DNA of 64,000 nt, taken from Micromonospora fulviviridis. Its GTDB lineage: Bacteria > Actinomycetota > Actinomycetes > Mycobacteriales > Micromonosporaceae. Every line of letters starts with the position of its first letter. The stretch's first letter is position 1. Under the pieces are notes generated by a model. That model saw only the letters and a program-made list of their open reading frames with translations, did no database searches and was not told the DNA's origin. Of this stretch, positions 53,782-62,226 are shown in pieces. The position numbers and the translations under genes were made by a program. The stretch lies in the NCBI RefSeq assembly GCF_014648395.1, contig NZ_BMRA01000010.1:124001-188000 (forward strand), read 5' to 3'.

Positions 53782-54624
53782 TCAGATCGTGCGCCGTAGC
53801 GCGGTCTCCACGGCGTCGATCAGCGGATCACCGTCGGTCCGCGGGTGCCGTGCGAGACCGAGCTCGACGTCCGGCAGGGTGGGCAGGACGTCTGCGTCGT
53901 GGCAGGCCATGGCCGGTTCGAGGTTCGTGGGCATGAGCGCCGCGACGCCGAGCCCGGCCCGTACCGCGGCGAGCACCCCGACCAGGCTGTTGCTCTCGAA
54001 CGCCACCCGCCAGGGCCGCTCCACACGTTCCAGCGTCTCCAGGACCGACGTACGCCAGGCGCACGTGTTCGAGAACAGCACCACCGGCAGGGGATCGGCG
54101 GCCACGTCCACCCCCGGGCCGATCGCCCAGACCAGCGGGCGGCGTACCGTCCAGCGCGGCGACCCGGGGAGGTCCGGCACCTCGTCGAGCACGAGGTGGA
54201 CGCGGCCCGCGTCGTAGGCCTCCCGCATCGCGGTGCCGGACAGGCTGAGCACCTCCAGGGTCGCGCCGGGGTGCAGCCGGGCGAGGTCGGCGAGGGCCTG
54301 CGGAAGCTGGGACGCGGCGAGGTCTTCGAGCAGCCCGATGCCGCAGCGGCCGGTGAGCGCGCGCCCGGTCTCGGTGAGCGCCTGTGCGGAGAGCGCGAGA
54401 ATGCGTTCGGCGTACGGCAGGAGCTCCGCACCCGCCCGGGTCGGCGAGACGCCGGACGGCGACCGGTAAAGCAGCGGACGACCGACGACGCTCTCGAGCC
54501 TGCGCAACTGCTGGCTGAGCGCGGGCTGGGTCTGTCCGAGCGCGGTCGCGGCGCGGCTGATGCTGCCCGCCCGTACGGCGGTGACGAACGTGCGGAGCAA
54601 CGCGGTCTCGAGATCCCTGGCCAT
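53782..54624 (-). CDS. LysR family transcriptional regulator
   Basis: A 280-residue LysR protein: LLRTFVTAVRAGSISRAATALGQTQPALSQQLRRLESVVGRPLLYRSPSGVSPTRAG at the start and a shorter effector domain. It is divergent from the MFS gene at 54696 with a 71-base gap that contains the A/T-rich stretch AAGAATCGATTATGCG, a possible LysR box. It probably controls that exporter. Confidence 0.9.
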   Translation of the reverse strand: MARDLETALLRTFVTAVRAGSISRAATALGQTQPALSQQLRRLESVVGRPLLYRSPSGVSPTRAGAELLPYAERILALSAQALTETGRALTGRCGIGLLEDLAASQLPQALADLARLHPGATLEVLSLSGTAMREAYDAGRVHLVLDEVPDLPGSPRWTVRRPLVWAIGPGVDVAADPLPVVLFSNTCAWRTSVLETLERVERPWRVAFESNSLVGVLAAVRAGLGVAALMPTNLEPAMACHDADVLPTLPDVELGLARHPRTDGDPLIDAVETALRRTI

Positions 54625-54695
54625 AAGAATCGATTATGCGCGCTCCAACAAATCAAGTGGTTCCTATGGCCCTGCCGAGGATCTAGCGTCATGCG

Positions 54696-55937
54696 GTGAC
54701 GAGATACCGAGAAGTGCTCGCCCTGCCCGGAATGGCGGCGCTGCTGGGCGTTTCGCTGCTCGCCCGCGCCGCGATCACCGCCGACGTGATGGCGCTGACG
54801 ATGTATGTCGTGCTCGGCCTGGGCATGAGTTACGCGGCAGCGGGCGGTGTGGCGGCGGCTCTGACCGCCGGGGTGGCGCTGGGCGGGCCGCTGCTCGGCC
54901 GCATGATCGACCGGCGGGGCCTGCGCATCGTGCTGCTGGCCACCGTCGCCCTCCAGGTCGTGTTCTGGCTGAGCGTGCCGATCCTGCCGTACGCGGTACT
55001 GCTGGGCGCCGCCTTCGCGGCGGGTCTGCTGATGGTGCCGGCCCAGGCGGTGACCCGGCAGGCGATCGCCGCGATGACGACGGCGGGACTCCGCCGGGCC
55101 GCGTTCGCGCTGGAGGCGGTGCAGGGCGAGTTGTCGTACATCGTGGGCCCGGCGGTGGTGATCCTCGGTGCGGCGATGACGTCCCCCTCGGTGGTGGCGT
55201 GGGGGGTCGGCGCCGCCATCGCGGCCGGTGGAGCCGGGATCGCCCTGCTCAATCCGCCGCTGCGTGCCGAGGGCGAGGCGGATGCCGGCGCGGGCGGACG
55301 GCCCCCGCGCCGGGAGCGGCTGGGCGCCGGCATCGTTGCCGCCCTGACCATGGCGTTCGGCACCACGACGCTGCTCAGCGGCGTGGACCTCGCCATCGTC
55401 GCCACGCTTCGGGAAGCAGGTCAGGTGTCCTGGGCCGCCGTGGTCGTCGCCGTCTTCGGCGTCGCCTCCGTCGCCGGTGGGCTGATCTACGGCGCGCTGT
55501 CCCGGCCGCTGCCCACGTGGTTGCTGCTCGGCCTGCTCGGGCTCGTGACGATTCCCGCCGGGCTCGCCCACGACTGGCCCTGGTTGTGCGCGGCCGTCGT
55601 CGGCGCCGGGCTTCTCACCGCGCCGACGCTGTCCACGGTGGCCGACGCGGTGAGCCGGCTGGCGCCCGCCGGCGCGCGGGGTGAGGCCACCGGCCTGCAA
55701 TCCTCGGCGCAGAGCGCGGGTTTCGCGCTCGGATCCCCGCTCGTCGGGTTGGCGATCGACGCCTCCGTGCCGGCGGGCGGCTTCGCGGCGGCCGGGCTGG
55801 CCGGCCTCGCCGCCGCGCTGACCGGATGCGTGCTGTCCCGCCGCTCGCCCCGAACGCGGTCTCCGCTCATCCATCCCGGTGGCGCCGGGGCGCCGGGCCT
55901 CGAACCGCGCGGGGCCGGCGCCCGGCCCGGCACATGA
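54696..55937 (+). CDS. MFS transporter
   Basis: A 413-residue membrane protein with about 12 hydrophobic segments and a loop of about 25 polar residues in the middle (near 195-215). The loop GPLLGRMIDRRGLRIV is the MFS motif A. The GTG start lies 6 bases after TAGCGT, so the message looks leaderless. The C-terminal tail is proline- and glycine-rich. The divergent LysR suggests inducible export; the substrate is unknown. Confidence 0.85.
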   Translation: MTRYREVLALPGMAALLGVSLLARAAITADVMALTMYVVLGLGMSYAAAGGVAAALTAGVALGGPLLGRMIDRRGLRIVLLATVALQVVFWLSVPILPYAVLLGAAFAAGLLMVPAQAVTRQAIAAMTTAGLRRAAFALEAVQGELSYIVGPAVVILGAAMTSPSVVAWGVGAAIAAGGAGIALLNPPLRAEGEADAGAGGRPPRRERLGAGIVAALTMAFGTTTLLSGVDLAIVATLREAGQVSWAAVVVAVFGVASVAGGLIYGALSRPLPTWLLLGLLGLVTIPAGLAHDWPWLCAAVVGAGLLTAPTLSTVADAVSRLAPAGARGEATGLQSSAQSAGFALGSPLVGLAIDASVPAGGFAAAGLAGLAAALTGCVLSRRSPRTRSPLIHPGGAGAPGLEPRGAGARPGT

Positions 55938-56020
55938 GGTACGGGCTCCTGCCTAGCGGCTCGTGTCCACGCGGGACCTGTCCGACCCGGACGACCTGAC
56001 CTCCGCCGGCGACCGGCCGG

Positions 56021-56428
56021 TCACGGTACGGCTGTCCCGGCGCGCGCCTGACCGGCCGGCTGGAACAGCTCGATCAGGTTGCCGGCGGGGTCGGCCAGCA
56101 GGATCTGCTGCCCACCCGGGCCGGCGACGACCTCGCTGCGGAAGGGCAGCCCCGCCGCCCGGTGCCGCTCGATCTCGGCAGCCAGGTCGTCGACGATGAG
56201 GTGGATGCGGTTGCGGCCAGGGTCGGCGGCGTCCTCGGGCGTGGCCCGGGCGCCCGAGCTGGCCGGCCCGGACAGCAGCAGTCGCAGGGGGCCGCGGACC
56301 ACCTCGGCGAAGGCGGGTGCGGCGTCGGCGCCCAACCGGAAGTCGAGGTGGGTGGTGTAGAAGTCGACGGCTGCCGCGACGTCGTCAACCAGGTAGCGGA
56401 CGCTGGCGTACTCGTGGCTTGCGGTCAT
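56021..56428 (-). CDS. VOC (glyoxalase/bleomycin-resistance fold) protein
   Basis: A 135-residue protein with two babababb modules: SVRYLVDDVAAAVDFYTTHLDFRLG and HLIVDDLAAEIERHRAAGLPF, then GGQQILLADPAGNLIELFQP. Conserved positions for metal (His in HLIVDD, Glu in NLIELF) are present, as in glyoxalase or fosfomycin-type enzymes. It has no cysteine, so it is not the C-As lyase ArsI although the neighbour is arsenic-like. Its ATG lies within the last 44 bases of the ArsR-ArsC gene. Confidence 0.85.
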   Translation of the reverse strand: MTASHEYASVRYLVDDVAAAVDFYTTHLDFRLGADAAPAFAEVVRGPLRLLLSGPASSGARATPEDAADPGRNRIHLIVDDLAAEIERHRAAGLPFRSEVVAGPGGQQILLADPAGNLIELFQPAGQARAGTAVP

Positions 56429-57197
56429 GGCGCGAACCCCCTTGCTCGAGGACGGGTAGCAGATGGCGGATGCGGTTGTCGATGTCGGCCGCGGTGCGGG
56501 TGAAGGCCCGATGGCCGGCCTGCTCGCTGTCACCGGCCGACGCGGGGTCGGGGATGCTCCAGTGGATGCGGCGCGGGTGCTGCGGGAACTCCGGGCAGAC
56601 CTCGCGGGCCCGGTCGCACAGGGTGATCACGTAGTCGAACCGGCGGCCGCTCAGGGTGTCCAGGTGGCGCGGGCGCTGGTCGGAGACATCGATGCCGTAC
56701 CGGTCGCGGAGGACCCGCACGCCGCCGGGATGCAGTCGTGGGCCCGGCCGGCTCCCGGCGCTGCTCACCTCGACGTGTCCCGCCGTGTGCCGGCGGAGCA
56801 GGGCTTCCGCGATCGGTGAGCGGCCGCTGTTGCCCGTGCACACGAACAGCACGGCGAGGCGGCGCGGCCGCCGGGCGGGCGGCGGTGGTGTGCCGCTGCC
56901 CGGACGCAGGGCCGGATGCAGGGCGGCGCCCACGCCGGCGAGCCCTTCGGCGCAGCGGTCCAGATCGAGGTGGTAGTAGCTGTCGCGGCCGTCGAAGCTG
57001 CTCCGGGTGGCGGCGACCAGACCGCCGTCCCGCAGCAGCCGCAGGTGGTAGGAGACCAGGTTCGGCGGCTCGCCGGTGAGCGTGGCCAGCTCCCGGACCC
57101 GCAGGTCGCTGCCGGCGAGCTCGGTCAGCAGCCGCCAGCGCAACGGATGAGCGGCCAACCGCAGGAACGCGGGGGCGGCGTGCCCGGACGCACTCAT
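56385..57197 (-). CDS. ArsR repressor fused to arsenate reductase-like phosphatase
   Basis: A 270-residue fusion. Residues 8-95 are an ArsR winged helix (HPLRWRLLTELAGSDLRVRELATLTGEPPNLVSYHLRLLRDGGLV). Residues 112-245 form a low-molecular-weight phosphatase/ArsC domain with P-loop CTGNSGRS (Cys120, Arg126) and an acid loop in SIPDPAS. The usual paired metal-binding cysteines in the ArsR helix are missing, so if it senses arsenite the site differs. Coupling to a VOC gene is translational. A 16-bp palindrome lies just upstream. Confidence 0.88.
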   Translation of the reverse strand: MSASGHAAPAFLRLAAHPLRWRLLTELAGSDLRVRELATLTGEPPNLVSYHLRLLRDGGLVAATRSSFDGRDSYYHLDLDRCAEGLAGVGAALHPALRPGSGTPPPPARRPRRLAVLFVCTGNSGRSPIAEALLRRHTAGHVEVSSAGSRPGPRLHPGGVRVLRDRYGIDVSDQRPRHLDTLSGRRFDYVITLCDRAREVCPEFPQHPRRIHWSIPDPASAGDSEQAGHRAFTRTAADIDNRIRHLLPVLEQGGSRHDRKPRVRQRPLPG

Positions 57198-57211
57198 GAC
57201 TCGGACGATAC

Positions 57212-57227
57212 ATCAAATCTGTTTGAT
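57212..57227. promoter_or_regulatory. ArsR-type operator
   Basis: ATCAAATCTGTTTGAT is a palindrome (ATCAAA-N4-TTTGAT) 15 bases before the start of the ArsR-ArsC fusion gene. Its A/T content and arm length match ArsR-family operators, so autoregulation is likely. Confidence 0.78.
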
Positions 57228-57341
57228 CGATAGTGCGATCGGAAGGGCTGACGGCCGCCAGGCGTCGCACCTGGGGGCACCGATGGTCGCCTACCCTGGC
57301 ACCCACGCCACCGGACCCGTCACCCCTTCGGGAGCCGCGCC

Positions 57342-57521
57342 ATGCCTCTGCACATCCAGCGAGGGCTGGGCCTCATCGGATTCGCCCTGCTGCTCGGCTT
57401 CGTGGGTCTGGTCTGGACCGCCAACCTCTTCGGGGTGGCCGACGAGCACGCCCGCCGGATCGCCCGCGGTTCCTTCACCGGCTGCGGTATCGGCTACCTG
57501 ATCGCGCCGCCGACGGACTGA
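57342..57521 (+). CDS. small membrane protein
   Basis: A 59-residue protein with one long hydrophobic helix (GLIGFALLLGFVGLVWTANLFG) followed by a charged turn (DEHARRIARG) and a short hydrophobic end. GGGAG lies 7 bases before the ATG. Codon use is normal. The size and layout look real, but I do not recognise a family. Confidence 0.55.
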   Translation: MPLHIQRGLGLIGFALLLGFVGLVWTANLFGVADEHARRIARGSFTGCGIGYLIAPPTD

Positions 57522-57536
57522 CGGGAACGGGCGGTG

Positions 57537-58094
57537 TCAGCCCCGGGCGGGCGCGGCGGTGGGCCAGAGCACTCCGTCCAGGAAGTCCTCCACCGCCGTG
57601 GCGGTCTCGGCCAGCACCGCGGCCGACCTCGCCAGCGGACCCGGTACGCGCAGCCCGTGGTCGGCGCCGGCCACCTCGCACACGTACGGGGACAACTCGC
57701 GGGCCAGGTCCGGGCGCCAGCTGGGGTCCGCCGTACCACCGATGAGCAGGCACGGCGCGCCGGCCCGGCGGAGGCCGTCGACCACCTCCGGGCGGTGCAG
57801 CAGCGGCGTGATCCAGATGGCCGGCAGCCGTCGTTCGGCGGCGAGACCGGCGGCGAGCGTGCCGAGCGAGTTGGCGATGATCAGCGGCTCGGGCAGGTCG
57901 CGCAGCGCCGCCGCGATCTGTGCGACGGCCCACGGGCCGCGTGCCGCCGGCTCAGCCGGCACGTCTTCCCGCCACGACACGCGGTGCAGGTCGCCACCGC
58001 GCATCCGCGCCGCGTCCGCGGCGAAGAGTTGGTGGGGCACATGGCAGCAGCCACCGCTACCCGGAATGACCAGCACCGCTCGGCGCGCCGACAT
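57537..58094 (-). CDS. small alpha/beta hydrolase (RBBP9/YdeN-like)
   Basis: A 185-residue protein: VLVIPGSGGCCHVPHQLF, nucleophile in IIANSLGTLAAGLAA (Ser near 75), acid in IGGTADPSWRPD and base in GADHGLRVPG. The Asn before the Ser replaces the usual His/Tyr but the elbow is kept. The start at ATG 58094 has GGGAGGTG just upstream. It is monocistronic. Confidence 0.8.
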   Translation of the reverse strand: MSARRAVLVIPGSGGCCHVPHQLFAADAARMRGGDLHRVSWREDVPAEPAARGPWAVAQIAAALRDLPEPLIIANSLGTLAAGLAAERRLPAIWITPLLHRPEVVDGLRRAGAPCLLIGGTADPSWRPDLARELSPYVCEVAGADHGLRVPGPLARSAAVLAETATAVEDFLDGVLWPTAAPARG

Positions 58095-58309
58095 GGCACC
58101 TCCCCGTGGCCAGGAACCCCCTCGGCAACCTACCCGTCGACGCGCCGGCCGGTGTGCCGCGGCGGCGCGGGCCGGGGCCCGTGGGCGCCCTGCGGAGTCG
58201 GACCCGTCCGCGAACCGAATCCGCGCCCGGTGCAACCTTCCTGCCGGCGGCCGGCGACATAGAGACGACCGGAGCACCACGGCCCACGCCCGCGGAACAA
58301 GGGAGCAGG

Positions 58310-58834
58310 ATGCGGCCCGACCTCGAACGGGAGTACGTCGAGTACGTGACAGCGCGGTTACCGCGGCTGCATCGCACCGCGTACCTCCTCTGCGCCGACG
58401 CCTTCCAGGCGGACGACATCGTCCAGGCGACGCTCACCGCTCTCTACCTCAACTGGACGCGGGCCGCCGGCGCCGACAACCTCGACGGCTACGTGCACCG
58501 GATCCTGGTGCGCCGATACCTCGACGAGCGGCGACGCGGGTGGTCGAAGGTGCTGCTCGGGGACCGGCTGCCCGATCTCCCCGTCCCCGCGGAACAGGGC
58601 ATCGAGGAGCGGGACACGCTGTTGGCGGCGTTGCGGTCGCTGCCCAGGGGCCAGCGCGCGGTCGTGGTGCTGCGCTACTTCGGTGACCTCTCGGTCGAGG
58701 CGACCGCGGAGGCTCTCGGCTGCTCGGCGGGCAACGTCAAGAGCCAGTGCGCACGGGGACTCGCCGCGCTGCGTGTGGCGCTGGGCACCGGGCGTCCGGT
58801 CGTGATCGCACAGGGGGAGAGGGCTCGGCCATGA
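58310..58834 (+). CDS. SigE-family ECF RNA polymerase sigma factor
   Basis: A 174-residue sigma factor of the actinobacterial SigE-type (ECF) group: EYVTARLPRLHRTAYLLCADAFQADDIVQATLTALYLNW (region 2) and LRSLPRGQRAVVVLRYFGDLSVEATAEALGCSAGNVKSQCARGLAALR (region 4). GGGAGCAGG precedes the ATG at 58310. Its stop overlaps the ATG of the membrane-anchored gene that follows, which is probably its regulator. Confidence 0.9.
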   Translation: MRPDLEREYVEYVTARLPRLHRTAYLLCADAFQADDIVQATLTALYLNWTRAAGADNLDGYVHRILVRRYLDERRRGWSKVLLGDRLPDLPVPAEQGIEERDTLLAALRSLPRGQRAVVVLRYFGDLSVEATAEALGCSAGNVKSQCARGLAALRVALGTGRPVVIAQGERARP

Positions 58835-60006
58835 ACGACGAACAGGAACTGCGGAACCGGCTGCGCGCCATCGAGGTGCCGGCCAGCCGGATCGAGATCG
58901 ACGGGTTGGTGCGCGCCGGCCGCCGGCGCGCCTTTCGCCGCCGCTCGGTTGTGGGGGCCGGAGGCGTGGCGCTGGCGACAGCGCTGCTGCTCACGGCGCC
59001 GTCGATCCTGACGACAACGGGCGCGCGGCCGGACGCCGCCCCGGCCGGCCCCGCGCCGGGCGCGACCGGAGCGCCGGAGCCGGCCGGCGCGGACCGGACC
59101 GCGACGGCCCCGGCCGCAGCGTGCCAGCCGAGCGAACTGCCCCTCCCGGCCGGGATGAAGAACGTCACGGCCGCGGGCGTCGACCCCACCGGACGGTACG
59201 TGGTCGGCAACGACGTCGTCGGGCAGGACTTCCGGCCGGTCCTGTGGACGGACGGGAAGCCGCAGGCGCTGCCGGTGCCCGGCAGATCCGTCCAGGTGAC
59301 CGCCGTCAACGCCGCCGGCGTCGCGGTCGGCCTCGTGGAGGACGGGCGGCAGGAGTACGTCTTCCGCTACCAGAAGGGTGCCTACACCCGGCTGCGCACC
59401 CCGCCGGGGAACTGGCACGTGTACCCGACGCCCGGGATCAACGCGGCCGGTGACGTCGTCATCAACGCGGAGCCGAGCGGCAACCACGGCGGCGAGGGCA
59501 GCATCGTGCTGCTCTGGCGGGCGGGCTCGACGGAAGCGGTCAAGCTGCCCCTCCCGGACGGCGCCAACGTCTTCGACATCACCGACGACGGGACCGTCGT
59601 CGGCGCGATGTACCGGAAGGGCGTCGCGAGCGCGGCGTACGCCTGGGACCAGCAGGGCAGGGGCCGGAAGCTGACGGCGCCGGCCGGTCAGACCGCCGCC
59701 GGCTACGCGGCACAGGGCGACTGGGCGACGGGCGGCCTGTGGCCGTCCAGGTCCGCGGCCCTGTGGGACCTGCGGACCGGTGCGCTCACTCCGCTGACGG
59801 CGGACGGTCCCGGCGACGCGGTCAACGCCGCCGGCTGGGTGGTCGCCGGCGGCCTCCTCCTGCGTGACGGCGCGGCGGTCGAGCTGCGGATGCCCGGCGG
59901 GCAGGAGGACCTGGCCGTGGCCGTGTCCGACACCGGACTGGTCGTTGGGCACGCGCGGCCCGGCGGCGACGCGGAGAACGCCGGTCCGCGGGTGTGGCGG
60001 TGCTGA
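58831..60006 (+). CDS. membrane-anchored HAF-repeat protein, probable sigma-factor partner
   Basis: A 391-residue protein. A basic cytoplasmic N-terminus (residues 1-38, LRNRLRAIEVPASRIEIDGLVRAGRRRAFRRRS) is followed by one membrane helix (about 40-62), a Pro/Ala-rich outside linker (70-97) and a repeat domain. At least five repeats share the shape of INAAGDVVINA or VNAAGVAVGLV, as in HAF-type repeats, which suggests a beta-propeller. ATGA overlap with the sigma gene and this topology fit an anti-sigma role, though no known anti-sigma domain is visible. Confidence 0.75.
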   Translation: MNDEQELRNRLRAIEVPASRIEIDGLVRAGRRRAFRRRSVVGAGGVALATALLLTAPSILTTTGARPDAAPAGPAPGATGAPEPAGADRTATAPAAACQPSELPLPAGMKNVTAAGVDPTGRYVVGNDVVGQDFRPVLWTDGKPQALPVPGRSVQVTAVNAAGVAVGLVEDGRQEYVFRYQKGAYTRLRTPPGNWHVYPTPGINAAGDVVINAEPSGNHGGEGSIVLLWRAGSTEAVKLPLPDGANVFDITDDGTVVGAMYRKGVASAAYAWDQQGRGRKLTAPAGQTAAGYAAQGDWATGGLWPSRSAALWDLRTGALTPLTADGPGDAVNAAGWVVAGGLLLRDGAAVELRMPGGQEDLAVAVSDTGLVVGHARPGGDAENAGPRVWRC

Positions 60007-60022
60007 CGCACCCGCCGCCCGG

Positions 60023-60337
60023 TCAGCCACGCTCCTGGCACGGTACGCAGAAGCGAGCTGAGGGCAGGATCTCCAGCCGGGCCGACGGGATGTCCTGGCC
60101 GCAGCTCTCGCAGACGCCGTAGCTGCCCTCGGACATGCGCCTCAGCGCCTGGGCGGTGTCGGCGATGCCCTGCTGGGCCACCTCGATCAGCCGGCGGAGG
60201 GTGTCCGGGTCGTGGCCGCCGTGGTCACGCTGCCGAGAGAGCAGCGTCAGCTCTGTGAGCTGGTCGGTGTGCTCCCCGAACTGGCGTTCCAGCAGTTCGC
60301 GCAGCGTCTCGGTGCGGTCGTCGAGGGTGTGTGTCAT
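60023..60337 (-). CDS. DksA/TraR-type zinc-finger protein
   Basis: A 104-residue protein with a helical coiled-coil-like part (RETLRELLERQF to TAQALRRMSEG) and a C4 zinc finger: GVCESCGQDIPSARLEILPSARFCVPCQ (C-x2-C-x17-C-x2-C). Actinobacterial members are shorter than DksA and their effect on RNA polymerase is largely untested. It follows the actin-like gene by 32 bases on the same strand and is probably co-transcribed with it. Confidence 0.88.
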   Translation of the reverse strand: MTHTLDDRTETLRELLERQFGEHTDQLTELTLLSRQRDHGGHDPDTLRRLIEVAQQGIADTAQALRRMSEGSYGVCESCGQDIPSARLEILPSARFCVPCQERG

Positions 60338-60369
60338 GGTCGGTGGTCCTCTCTGGTGGAAGGTCGGGT

Positions 60370-61185
60370 TCAGTCGCTGGCGGGGTGTCGGGTCGCCGCG
60401 ACGGCCGCCATGCCGGCGCCGGTCAGCGCGGCGGTGCGCGGTGACGCGGCGCGGTGCACGGTCGCGCCCAACGTGGCGACCAGCCGGGCGGTCAGGTCGG
60501 GCCGGGTGGCTCCGTCCCCGACCACGATCACGCCGCGGGCCAGGGAGGCGCGGATCAGCGGCCGCACCGCCGGCTCCTGTCGCAGCTCGCGGATCAGCCT
60601 GGTCGCGGTCTCAGCGAGCATGGCGGCGGTCACCGCGTGGTTCAGGTCGCGGGTGCCCACCTCGGCGCGCCGGGCCGCCACCACCCGGCCGTCCTCCAGC
60701 AGGGCCACCTCGGTGAGCTGCGCGCCGATGTCGGCGAGCAGCAGGGTGCCGGCGGCGGCGCCGGCACCGATGGCGCCCGCGCGGACGCTGTCGACGAAGA
60801 GAATTCGGGACGGCGCGAGTACGGCGTTGAGCACGCGGCGTGTCACCTCCTGGTCGGCCGGAGTGGCGAGCACCGGACGGCAGGCCACGACGAGCGCCCC
60901 CACCGGCACCGGGGTGCGGTGCTCGCGCAGTAGCCGCCTCAGCTCGGTGGCGCAGGCCGGGCCGTCGACGACCCGGCCGCGCCGCACGACCGGTGTCCGC
61001 AGGCCCTGGCCGACCGGGACGCTCAGCACCCCGCCGGGTCCCAGCCAGATCCGCAGCTGGGCGCTGCCGAGGTCCACGGCGATCGGCTCGGGACGGACGG
61101 CCACCACCGGGCGGGTGGTGTGGGACCGGCCGACCAGCATCCCGGTGCGTGCCGGAGGGGGAACGGAAGTGACGTTGCCGGACAT
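60370..61185 (-). CDS. actin-like ATPase (MreB/Hsp70-fold) protein
   Basis: A 271-residue protein of the actin/Hsp70 fold: phosphate-1 AVDLGSAQLRIWLG near residue 35, a phosphate-2-like VDSVRAGAIGAGAAAGTLLLADIGAQLTEVALLED near 130 and GVIVVGDGATRPDL near 220. It is shorter than MreB (about 340) and has no MreC/MreD or division genes near it. AGAGG lies 5 bases before ATG 61185. In related actinomycetes similar genes are called rod-shape-determining, but the role is unclear. A DksA-like gene follows. Confidence 0.75.
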   Translation of the reverse strand: MSGNVTSVPPPARTGMLVGRSHTTRPVVAVRPEPIAVDLGSAQLRIWLGPGGVLSVPVGQGLRTPVVRRGRVVDGPACATELRRLLREHRTPVPVGALVVACRPVLATPADQEVTRRVLNAVLAPSRILFVDSVRAGAIGAGAAAGTLLLADIGAQLTEVALLEDGRVVAARRAEVGTRDLNHAVTAAMLAETATRLIRELRQEPAVRPLIRASLARGVIVVGDGATRPDLTARLVATLGATVHRAASPRTAALTGAGMAAVAATRHPASD

Positions 61186-61273
61186 ACCGACCTCTTTTAC
61201 GTAGCGATGCACAGCCGTCCGGTGGACGGGGCGGGATGCGGTGGGCGGGTGGCCGAGTCGTGCTGGGCGACCG

Positions 61274-61468
61274 TCAGGCCGCTGCGCTCGACGGCGTCAG
61301 CCCGCCGGGGGCACAGGGCGTCGGCAGTCCGCCGGCGGCGGGGAGACGTGGCCGATCCCGGAGGGGAACGCCGCCGGCCGGACCTGGAATCCGGGCCGGT
61401 CCACGCCGGGACAGCGGCGGACAACCGGCGGACACGGGCGGCGTAGCCACCGGCGTGCGGGTCATCAT
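61274..61468 (-). CDS. possible small proline-rich ORF
   Basis: A 64-codon frame (start MMTRTPVATPPVSAG) with a strong GAGGAGG 5-8 bases before two adjacent ATG codons. Composition is Pro/Gly/Arg-rich without structure, and chance is not excluded in this GC content. It is the only candidate gene in the 61186-61712 gap. Confidence 0.25.
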   Translation of the reverse strand: MMTRTPVATPPVSAGCPPLSRRGPARIPGPAGGVPLRDRPRLPAAGGLPTPCAPGGLTPSSAAA

Positions 61469-61712
61469 CACCGCCTCCTCGCTGTTTCGGGTGCCGCGTC
61501 GGACCTCCAGCGTCGCCCGGAAGCAGAGGGTTGGCATTGCGCGCGACCGGCCAATAAAAGCCCGCTTCATTGCCGGCCGCCGGAGAACTCCATCGCGTGC
61601 CGTCCGGCTGCCGTCACCGCTCGTGGCGGCCCGCGATCCGCGGCCGGCCCCCTGGGGGCGTCCCTGCGTCGGGCCCCCGGAGCGAGATTCGGCGGACGCT
61701 ATGGTTGGCCGC

Positions 61713-61937
61713 ATGCGGAACCAGCAGCACCCCGTCGGCGTAGGGCGGCCCCTCGCGCTGTCGATGCTGGCCGTGCTGGCGGTTGTCGTCGCGGCGGTTC
61801 GTGCCGGCCGCGCGCTCGGTGTGTGCATCGTGGTCCGCCTGAGCCGCGCCGTCGCGGGCTGCGTTCCCGCCTGGTCGGCCGATCGGGCGCCGCCGGAGGT
61901 CGGGACAGCCGCTCGACCGTCCACCGCGTTGCCGTAG
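61713..61937 (+). CDS. possible small membrane or secreted peptide
   Basis: A 74-codon frame (MRNQQHPVGVGRPLALSM) with a basic start and one hydrophobic stretch (LALSMLAVLAVVVAAV). TATGGT lies 7 bases before the ATG, which would make the message leaderless. The C-terminal half is of low complexity and no family is recognised. Confidence 0.3.
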   Translation: MRNQQHPVGVGRPLALSMLAVLAVVVAAVRAGRALGVCIVVRLSRAVAGCVPAWSADRAPPEVGTAARPSTALP

Positions 61938-61991
61938 CGCCGACCCGCTCCCGGCCGGCCCTGGGCAGCCGTCCCGCAAGGAGCTTTCCCC

Positions 61992-62222
61992 GTGAACATC
62001 GAACGCACGACCCTGCCCGGCATCGGAGTACGACACACCTTCACCACCGGACAGGGCCGCCGGATCGGCATCGTGGAGTACCAGGCGGGCGACCGCCGGG
62101 ACGTCGTCCACGATGACCCCGACGATCCCGACCGCATGATCAGCTTCACCCTCACCCGTACCGAGGCCAGCGCGTTGGCCGCCCTGCTCGGCTTCCCGGA
62201 ACTGGTCGCCGTCCCGGCCTGA
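61992..62222 (+). CDS. short KhtT-like N-terminal domain protein
   Basis: A 76-residue protein starting MNIERTTLPGIGVRHTFTTGQGRRIGIVEYQAGDRRDVVHDDPDDPD and ending in TRTEASALAALLGFPEL. This matches the N-terminal half of KhtT/TrkA-C regulators of K+/H+ antiporters. The C-terminal RCK_C ligand domain is absent and no antiporter gene follows. AAGGAG lies 8 bases before the GTG. It may be a free-standing domain or the remainder of a longer gene. Confidence 0.7.
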   Translation: MNIERTTLPGIGVRHTFTTGQGRRIGIVEYQAGDRRDVVHDDPDDPDRMISFTLTRTEASALAALLGFPELVAVPA

Positions 62223-62226
62223 GCCG

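Noticed and set aside
56021-56428. VOC gene as ArsI, the C-As bond lyase
   Set aside because: ArsI needs a conserved cysteine pair; this protein has no cysteine.
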